Shown here: positions 7,633 through 13,352 of the stretch, piece by piece
Layout of the letters: each line of letters starts with the position of its first letter
Numbering within the stretch: position 1 is the first letter of the stretch
NCBI GenBank assembly: GCA_009779515.1
Contig: WREE01000035.1
Span: 1-15,257, forward strand
Source of the DNA: Symbiobacteriaceae bacterium
Lineage (GTDB): Bacteria; Bacillota; JAAYKD01; WRDA01
Reading direction: 5' to 3'
DNA: 15,257 nt
Made by a program: the position numbers and the translations under genes
Notes under the pieces: generated by a model
Told to the model about the DNA's origin: nothing
The model's database searches: none
The model's input: only the letters and a program-made list of their open reading frames with translations

Positions 7633-9192
7633 ATGCACGATCTTCTATTTAAAAACGCTACCCTCATCGATGGCACTGGTGCTCCACGACAAAAAGGCGA
7701 CCTGGCGGTCTCCAAGGGGCGCATCGTAGCCGTGGGTGGCAAACTGCAGGAAAGCGCCACCACGGTTATTGACGCCGAAGGGTTGGTGCTGGCGCCTGGC
7801 TTCATCGACATCCACACCCACAGCGACCGGGCGCTCCTCACGACTCCCGAAGCCGAGAGCCGCATCCTGCAGGGAGTTACCAGCGAAATCGGCGGTAACT
7901 GTGGCAGTTGGGCACGTCTAACCAGAGGTAAAGTCGCTCAATTAGCCGAAGGGGAAGAGCGGGGCTGGGAGAACTTGGAGAGCTACTTCACCGATTTGGC
8001 TGCTAACACCCACAGCACCAACTTCGGTACCCTCATGGGACACGGTACCTTAAGGGCTGCTGCCATGGGCTACGACCGCCGACCCGCTACTCCAGAAGAA
8101 ATTGCCACCATGCAGGAGCTGGCTGACGAGGCCATGCGCCAGGGAGCTTTTGGCATTTCCTCAGGGCTCATCTACCCTCCCAGCTCCTACGCCGACCTCC
8201 CGGAGCTTATTGAAGTCACTAAGGCTATCGCTCCTTACCACGGCATTTACGAAACCCACCTGCGTAACGAAGGAGCTAACCTTCTCCAATCCCTGGAGGA
8301 AGCCGTAGCTGTAGGGCGGGGAGCCGGGGTGCCAGTGCAAGTCGCCCACCTGAAAGTCTCCCATACCCGCAGCTGGCAAGTAGTGGCGCCTTCCGCTTTA
8401 GCCTTCATCGACAAAGCCCGCCGCCAGGGAGTCGATATCACCATGGATCAGTACCCCTACATCGCTTCTTCCACCTCTCTTAACACCATCATCCCCCAAT
8501 GGGCACACGAAGGGGGGCGCGGAGCCATTCTCGAGCGCCTGGCGAACCCCGAAACTCGTGCCACCATCCGCCAGGAAATTCTCGAATCCTTCGCTCGCTC
8601 CCAGTCCACCTGGGGCAGCTACCTCCTCTCCCGCATCCCCAGCGGTAAATATCCCCACCTGGAAGGGAAAAACCTGGAAGAAATTGCCGCCGCTTTAGGC
8701 AAGGAGCCGGTGGATGCTGCTTTGGATCTCATCCTGGAAGAAAAAGGCAACATCCAGCAAATTCGCTTTGGTATGTGCGAAGAAGATGTGGAGCTAATCA
8801 TGAAGCACCCCCTTACCATGATCGGTTCCGATGGCTCAGCTTCCAGCCTGGAAGCCCGGGGTGTACCTCACCCTCGTAGCTTTGCTACCTTCACCCGAGT
8901 CTTAGGCTACTACTGCCGTGAACGTCAGCTCTTCTCCTTGGAGACGGCAGTTTACAAAATGACCGGCGCTCCTGCTTGGCGTCTGCGCCTGCCAGACCGG
9001 GGTATCTTGCGTGCCGGTTTCTGGGCAGACCTCACCCTCTTCAACCCGGATACCGTAAGAGATAACCCCACCTTCACCCAACCTAAGCAGGCCAGCGACG
9101 GCATCGTTTCGGTGTATGTCAACGGCGTGCTCACGGCAGAAAACGGCAAACACACCGGTGCCCGTGCCGGACAGATTATGCGCCGTAAGTAG
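7633..9192 (+). CDS. N-acyl-D-amino-acid deacylase (D-aminoacylase family)
   Basis: From the ATG at 7633, preceded by AGGAAGGG, the protein has 519 residues, close to the family's usual 480-530. It is an amidohydrolase of the D-aminoacylase class, which removes N-acyl groups from D-amino acids in the cytoplasm. The metal-site pattern is complete: H61 and H63 in FIDIHTHSD, C90 in GGNCG, H209 in ETHLRNEG, H239 in QVAHLK and D400 in IGSDGSA. The stretch ISSGLIYPPSSYA (175-187) is also typical of this family. The C-terminal part returns to the small beta domain of urease-type amidohydrolases (GFWADLTLF, 462-470). Reading from an upstream TTG would add 43 residues that do not fit the family. It is divergent from the leftward unit, and together with the D-aminopeptidase suggests catabolism of D-amino-acid compounds. 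Confidence 0.9.
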   Translation: MHDLLFKNATLIDGTGAPRQKGDLAVSKGRIVAVGGKLQESATTVIDAEGLVLAPGFIDIHTHSDRALLTTPEAESRILQGVTSEIGGNCGSWARLTRGKVAQLAEGEERGWENLESYFTDLAANTHSTNFGTLMGHGTLRAAAMGYDRRPATPEEIATMQELADEAMRQGAFGISSGLIYPPSSYADLPELIEVTKAIAPYHGIYETHLRNEGANLLQSLEEAVAVGRGAGVPVQVAHLKVSHTRSWQVVAPSALAFIDKARRQGVDITMDQYPYIASSTSLNTIIPQWAHEGGRGAILERLANPETRATIRQEILESFARSQSTWGSYLLSRIPSGKYPHLEGKNLEEIAAALGKEPVDAALDLILEEKGNIQQIRFGMCEEDVELIMKHPLTMIGSDGSASSLEARGVPHPRSFATFTRVLGYYCRERQLFSLETAVYKMTGAPAWRLRLPDRGILRAGFWADLTLFNPDTVRDNPTFTQPKQASDGIVSVYVNGVLTAENGKHTGARAGQIMRRK

Positions 9193-9248
9193 AAGCTCTT
9201 GAAATAAGGTTTCACCCATGGCATGATAGAAGCAGGCTTCTACTCCGC

Positions 9249-9343
9249 ACCAACGGGCAGATTGCCATCTGCCCCTACGAAAATTTATCGCCAATCCATC
9301 GTAGGGGACGATGGTAATCGTCCCGCTGGAATGTGTGTACACA
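9249..9343. repeat. 95-bp repeat element, copy 1
   Basis: The unit begins ACCAACGGGCAG and ends in the 10-bp palindrome TGTGTACACA (9334-9343). It contains hairpin A (GGGCAGAT 9255-9262 with ATCTGCCC 9267-9274), hairpin B (GGGACGAT 9305-9312 with ATCGTCCC 9317-9324), and a third pairing, CCCCTACGA (9272-9280) with TCGTAGGGG (9299-9307), that shares bases with both. The three stems cannot all form fully at once. The GGGCAGATTGCCATCTGCCC and CCCCTACG style is reminiscent of short dispersed non-coding repeats in Clostridia genomes (from memory). There is no transposase. Confidence 0.85.
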
Positions 9344-9349
9344 ATCAAA

Positions 9350-9444
9350 ACCAACGGGCAGATTGCCATCTGCCCCTACGAAAATCTATCGCCAATCCAT
9401 CGTAGGGGACGATGGTAATCGTCCCGCTGAAATGTGTGTACACA
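9350..9444. repeat. 95-bp repeat element, copy 2
   Basis: This copy is offset 101 bp from copy 1 and differs at only two positions seen (T to C within AAAATYTATCG, and G to A in CTGRAATG). It has the same hairpins and ends in the same TGTGTACACA palindrome (9435-9444). The two copies are separated by six bases. The near identity points to a recent duplication or to gene-conversion-like maintenance. Confidence 0.85.
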
Positions 9445-9461
9445 TAGGATAATAGAATGTC

Positions 9462-9490
9462 AAAGCCCCACCGATTGCGGTGGGGCTTTT
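9462..9490. terminator. Bidirectional intrinsic terminator
   Basis: AAAGCCCCACCG (9462-9473) pairs perfectly with CGGTGGGGCTTT (9478-9489) around an ATTG loop. Short A and T runs at the two ends allow use from either side. It lies between the D-aminoacylase gene (+) and the histidine kinase gene (-) and probably serves both. Confidence 0.82.
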
Positions 9491-9519
9491 GCGGCTGAAG
9501 ACAAAGTACATGAAACCGG

Positions 9520-12228
9520 TTACAGTATATTTTTATAAAACTTGGTGTAGAAGACAATCTTTTCAATAACTGCTTTTTCATCAATAGGCTTAGCTAAATG
9601 GTCGTTCATGCCGCTAGCGAGACAGAGCTCAATATCTTCCTTAAAGGCGTTAGCGGTCATGGCTACAATCGGGATCATCTTCGCCTGGGGTAAGTCCATA
9701 TCGCGAATAGCCATGGTGGCTTGGTAGCCGTCTATCTCCGGCATTTGGATATCCATGACAATCATGTCGTATCTGTTCGGATCCTCCAGGAACTTAGAGA
9801 CAGCAATGGCGCCATTTTCGGCAATATCGATCTTAACATGGGTATCTTCCAGCAAAGCGATAAAGATTTCCCGGTTTATTTCCACATCCTCTGCCAACAG
9901 CAGACGCACATCGGAGAGGTCGGGAAGCTCTGTCCCTATACTCACCTCGGTTTTTACCCCAGACCCTTGCAGGGAGGTGCCTATAACTTCATTGATAGCA
10001 TCAAGAACCGAGGAAGCGAAGAGGGGTTTGGTAATAAAACGGGTAAGGCCATTATCGTAAGCAAACTTCTCAATGCGGTTCCATTCCAGGTAAGCAGTGA
10101 TAAAGATGACGGTATCTCTGTCGATAATGCTGATGAGCTCATGCATAAAGCTGGCATCTTCGCTACCGGAAATGTCGTAATCTAAAAAGACCATGTCGTA
10201 ACTGCGCCCGGAGTGGGCTGCTCTCTCCACCAGGACGAGAGTTTCCGCAGCATTCGTCGCCACATGGGGGTTAATGCCAAAGCTTTCGGCAATGTTGACG
10301 AAATGGCGGCGGACATCTTCATCGCCTTCCACAATGAGCAAACGAATATCTTCCGGGCGGATACCGTCGAAGATAACGGTATCCTGATGCGTTCCGCGCT
10401 CCATACGAACTTCGAAGTAGAAGGTGGAACCTACTCCTGGAGTGGACTCCACCCAGATAGAGCCCCCCATCTTCTCGATAATATTCTTGGAAATAACCAA
10501 ACCTAACCCGGTACCGCCAAACTTACGGGAGACCGAGCCGTCTGCCTGTTCAAAAGCGTTAAAGAGGCGGGAGATTTGTTCTTCGTCCATACCGATGCCG
10601 GTATCGGTCACAGTAAAGCGCAAGGTTACTATATTATCGACATGCTCTTTCTCCTCCACGGAGAGGGTTATCTTCCCCCCTACCGGGGTAAACTTATAAG
10701 CGTTGGAGAGGAGGTTGGTAATAACCTGAGAGAGGCGCAGGTCATCGGCGATATAGTTCAAATGCAAGTCCCGACTTAAAACCACCGCGAAACGCTGCTC
10801 CTTTTTCTCCATATTGCCAACAACAATATTGCATACCTTCATGAGGGTTTTTTCCAGGTTCATGGGCACATTTTCCAGTTCCAACTTGCCGGCTTCAATT
10901 TTGGCCATATCCAGGACATCGTTAATAATCCCCAACAGATGCAGGGAGGAGACACCGATGGTATCTAGACAGTACTTCAGGCGGGAGACATCCTGGGTGG
11001 TTTCGGCAATTTTGGTCATGCCGATAATGGCGTTCATGGGAGTCCGCATTTCGTGGCTCATCCGGGATAAAAACTCGCTCTTCGCTCGGTTCGCCTTCTG
11101 TTCTGCCAGGAAGAGCTCATACTCAGCTTCGGTTTTCGCCTGCAGGTAGCGGTCTAAGTCGATAGCCGTAGAGTTAACCGCCTCTTTAATCCGTCCAAAG
11201 TCGCCCATATACTGGTTGCTAATCCGCGCCGTAAAATCCCCTCCAGCGATCATATGCAAGGTATTGGCAGCTTCGTTAATGGGCTGGATAATGGTGTCCA
11301 TTAAGTCGTTAAAGCGGATAATAACATCCCGCCATGCTCCGTGGTATTCCTGAGGGTTAGCCCGGTAGCCCAGGTTGCCGTTGGTAGCATGTTCCACCAG
11401 GTTTTTAATCTCCTGATGAATCCCTGTTACCATTTGCTGCATGGTAGTAAAGTTATCGGCCAGCCTTCCCACTTCGTCGTTAGCACCACCAGCAGGCAGA
11501 GCAATATCCATCTCCCCCTGAGCGATTTTGCGGGAGACTTCACCCAGCTGCAGCAGGGGGGTGGCAACAGTGCGCCGTATGAAAATAATGGGCACCCAGA
11601 TAATGACAAAGAAAGCACAAATGGTTATAACCAGCATAGTTAAAGCAAAGCTGTAGCTGCGGGCAAAGACATCCTCGATGGACATTAAGACCCCAACCAA
11701 ACCAATTATCTTCTGGTCGGAGTCAAAAATGGGAGCATAGGCAGATACCCCCCAGGTGTTATCGATATTAAACCGGTAAGCAGCGGTGACCTGAGCTTTA
11801 CCTGTGGCATAGGCATCGAAGGCGGCAGCAGGAAAAATAGAGAGAGGTACGGCAGTGTTTAGAGCAAAACTGTCGCCGTCGCCAGGCGCCCGAAGGGCTT
11901 CAAGATACATAACCATGCCGCTTTCTGGATTAAAGGTGCCAGCATAGTAGTATTTTATATTTTCTTCGCTTTTAACACGATTAAACTGCTGCCATAAATG
12001 TTGGTAGTGGTCGTTCTTTTCGTTGGTAGCCAGGGCTTGCCAAAATTCGTCTGGGGTAATAGACATGGAGGTAGACTTGGCAATAGCCATAGCCTTATCC
12101 AAGCTGGCTTGGATTGAATCTTCATGATGAACCATGTAGCTGAACAAGCCAAGGGAGACAGTATTGATGAGGATAATCACCAGCACCAAAATTGTCACCT
12201 TGGTGGACACCATAAGCCCCTTTTTCAT
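9520..12228 (-). CDS. Hybrid sensor histidine kinase with two receiver domains
   Basis: This 902-residue membrane kinase has a helix at about 11-31, an extracytoplasmic sensor (32-193) ending in a Cache-like stretch (WGVSAYAPIF, then IIGLVGVLMSIEDV), a second helix (195-217), a HAMP domain (218-275) and a second HAMP-like segment (about 310-360). HisKA has the H-box SHEMRTPMNAIIG with H392. HATPase_c shows the N-box (NLLSNA, 505-510), DTGIGM (542-547) and GGTGLGL (571-577). Receiver 1 (628-745) has D683, T711 and K734, but its acidic pair reads VEGDED, so it may be weakened. Receiver 2 (774-895) is canonical: E780/D781, D826 in MDIQMP, T858, K880. No HPt domain and no response regulator gene are present, so the phosphate acceptor is elsewhere or receiver 2 is an end point. 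AAAGGGTG precedes the ATG. Confidence 0.93.
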   Translation of the reverse strand: MKKGLMVSTKVTILVLVIILINTVSLGLFSYMVHHEDSIQASLDKAMAIAKSTSMSITPDEFWQALATNEKNDHYQHLWQQFNRVKSEENIKYYYAGTFNPESGMVMYLEALRAPGDGDSFALNTAVPLSIFPAAAFDAYATGKAQVTAAYRFNIDNTWGVSAYAPIFDSDQKIIGLVGVLMSIEDVFARSYSFALTMLVITICAFFVIIWVPIIFIRRTVATPLLQLGEVSRKIAQGEMDIALPAGGANDEVGRLADNFTTMQQMVTGIHQEIKNLVEHATNGNLGYRANPQEYHGAWRDVIIRFNDLMDTIIQPINEAANTLHMIAGGDFTARISNQYMGDFGRIKEAVNSTAIDLDRYLQAKTEAEYELFLAEQKANRAKSEFLSRMSHEMRTPMNAIIGMTKIAETTQDVSRLKYCLDTIGVSSLHLLGIINDVLDMAKIEAGKLELENVPMNLEKTLMKVCNIVVGNMEKKEQRFAVVLSRDLHLNYIADDLRLSQVITNLLSNAYKFTPVGGKITLSVEEKEHVDNIVTLRFTVTDTGIGMDEEQISRLFNAFEQADGSVSRKFGGTGLGLVISKNIIEKMGGSIWVESTPGVGSTFYFEVRMERGTHQDTVIFDGIRPEDIRLLIVEGDEDVRRHFVNIAESFGINPHVATNAAETLVLVERAAHSGRSYDMVFLDYDISGSEDASFMHELISIIDRDTVIFITAYLEWNRIEKFAYDNGLTRFITKPLFASSVLDAINEVIGTSLQGSGVKTEVSIGTELPDLSDVRLLLAEDVEINREIFIALLEDTHVKIDIAENGAIAVSKFLEDPNRYDMIVMDIQMPEIDGYQATMAIRDMDLPQAKMIPIVAMTANAFKEDIELCLASGMNDHLAKPIDEKAVIEKIVFYTKFYKNIL

Positions 12229-12300
12229 AAACCAACACCCTTTACACCGGATAACAGAGTTCGCTTATGCCGCAAAACATTTTGTGTACATCTACCATTC

Positions 12301-12329
12301 ATTGTATCATATAGCCTTGAGTTTATCAA
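12301..12329 (-). promoter_or_regulatory. Sigma-A promoter of the histidine kinase gene
   Basis: On the - strand TTGATA (complement of 12324-12329) and TACAAT (complement of 12301-12306) are exactly 17 bp apart, each with 5 of 6 consensus bases. The start would lie near 12294 and the leader would be about 65 nt. The promoter sits in the short gap just after the ATPase stop codon, so the kinase can be expressed independently of the ATPase. Confidence 0.75.
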
Positions 12330-12346
12330 CATGCTTCAGTGTTGAT
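12325..12346. repeat. Dyad overlapping the kinase -35 box, possible operator
   Basis: ATCAACA (12325-12331) and TGTTGAT (12340-12346) form a perfect 7-bp inverted repeat with an 8-bp centre. It overlaps the -35 hexamer of the kinase promoter, a place where a dimeric regulator could act. The protein that would bind is unknown. It could also be a weak terminator stem for the ATPase gene, but there is no T tract. Confidence 0.35.
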
Positions 12347-12350
12347 CTTA

Positions 12351-13157
12351 TCACAAATACCGCAAAAACGCCTCTTTATTTTTTAAGAAATCCCTGGTAA
12401 AACGAATATGCTCTAAATCGTCGTACTCCCTTGGCTCTATCCCGGCGGAGGAAAAATGCCACAGCTCCGCTCCGGGACAGGCTAACAGAATAGGGGAATG
12501 GGTAGCCACAATAAACTGACACTCCATCTCCCGCACAGCATCTAAAAATAAAGCTATTAGCGCCAGTTGGCGCATAGGGGAGATAGCTGCTTCGGGTTCA
12601 TCAATAAGGTACAACCCCTGGGGCACCAGGCGGGAGCTAAGCAGGTTTAAAAAGCTCTCGCCGTGGGAAGCAGCATCAAGGTCCTCCCCATACCGTTCCC
12701 TAAGCCCAGCCAACTGCCCTGCCCAAGCCGCGGCGCTCTGCTGCACTGCATAATCCGACGCTCCTCTCTCCTGAGCACTGCGTCGGCTATCTTCCATCTC
12801 CTGCCTGAGTTCCCTACGCATAGCTTCCAGGCTGCGGACGAAACCAAAAAAGTCCTCCGCCCGCAAAAAGAAACCCCGTTGCACCTTCTTCTGCCACACC
12901 GGGCGCAGACTTCGCGCCAGACGGTGGGCATGCCTCAGGCTATCATCTTGTCTTAAAGGCTTGCCCCCAATAGAAGGCAGTTGCACCAAAGCCGCAATAC
13001 CTTCTAAAATGGTAGACTTTCCGCTACCGTTTTCCCCGACAAACATGGTAATGGGTGCCGAAAACTCCAACTCCTTGAGCTCTTGCAACAGCGGCAGAGA
13101 GAAAGGAAACTCCCTCTCTGTGCTCCCCAGATAGCGAACACCTTGCAGATGAAGCAC
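12351..13157 (-). CDS. Stand-alone ABC-like ATPase (COG3910 type)
   Basis: The protein has 268 residues from a GTG start; GGGGGTGA (complement of 13165-13172) lies seven bases upstream. It is a soluble ATPase of the ABC/SMC-like fold: Walker A GENGSGKST (41-49), a signature-like SHGESF (164-169), Walker B GLYLIDEPEA (181-190) and the H-loop in VATHSPIL (217-224). The N-terminal FPFSLPLLQEL and the C-terminal TRDFL are typical of the uncharacterised COG3910 ATPases. A charged, helix-prone insertion (about 105-160) lies before the signature and may form a short coiled coil. There is no nuclease, TOPRIM or membrane domain. The family is widespread and of unknown function. It is divergent from the TPR gene; a joint role is a guess. 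Confidence 0.85.
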   Translation of the reverse strand: MLHLQGVRYLGSTEREFPFSLPLLQELKELEFSAPITMFVGENGSGKSTILEGIAALVQLPSIGGKPLRQDDSLRHAHRLARSLRPVWQKKVQRGFFLRAEDFFGFVRSLEAMRRELRQEMEDSRRSAQERGASDYAVQQSAAAWAGQLAGLRERYGEDLDAASHGESFLNLLSSRLVPQGLYLIDEPEAAISPMRQLALIALFLDAVREMECQFIVATHSPILLACPGAELWHFSSAGIEPREYDDLEHIRFTRDFLKNKEAFLRYL

Positions 13158-13352
13158 CGGTAGGTCACCCCCTGCTGCCCAGGAGGCAGCTATATTATGA
13201 TATATTAAAAGGAAGTATTCGCCACGTAAAAGGGATAATCCTTACCAAAAAGTATTGCTAACTAAATAACCTAAACATAAAGGGATAACCTTCCCAACTG
13301 TCGTATAGAGCTAAGGTAGTCTTGCGAGTTTAAAAAGGCAGGTGACGGTTTT
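13158..13352. other. 195-bp divergent intergenic region with repeated motifs
   Basis: The region separates the ATPase (-) and TPR (+) genes. It is AT-rich and must hold both promoters, although I found no convincing hexamer pair on either strand. It contains a 6-bp hairpin GCTGCC/GGCAGC (13174-13179 with 13185-13190) right next to the ATPase ribosome site. It also has the direct repeat AAAGGGATAA at 13229-13238 and 13279-13288. Confidence 0.5.

Larger units (their letters stand above)
9193..9519. other. 327-bp non-coding spacer with repeats and terminator
   Basis: This gap between convergent genes has no credible gene. It holds a small inverted repeat TAGAAGC-AG-GCTTCTA at about 9227-9242, the duplicated 95-bp element (9249-9444) and a terminator (9462-9490). 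Short open frames across the repeats encode near-identical peptides simply because the DNA is duplicated, and they have no ribosome binding sites. Confidence 0.7.

Noticed and set aside
9223..9405. Short open frame across the 95-bp repeats (+), and similar frames on the - strand near 9345-9584
   Set aside because: They consist mostly of repeat DNA, lack ribosome sites, and their shared peptide stretches only mirror the duplicated DNA.
9249..9444. CRISPR array
   Set aside because: There are only two units of 95 bp with a six-base gap and no variable spacers or cas genes.
9493..9502. GGCTGAAGAC also present at 91-100, suggesting a shared element
   Set aside because: A 10-bp match without matching surroundings is easily due to chance.
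12323..12331. TTATCAACA as a DnaA box (replication origin)
   Set aside because: It is a single imperfect match with no cluster and no dnaA or origin-linked genes nearby.
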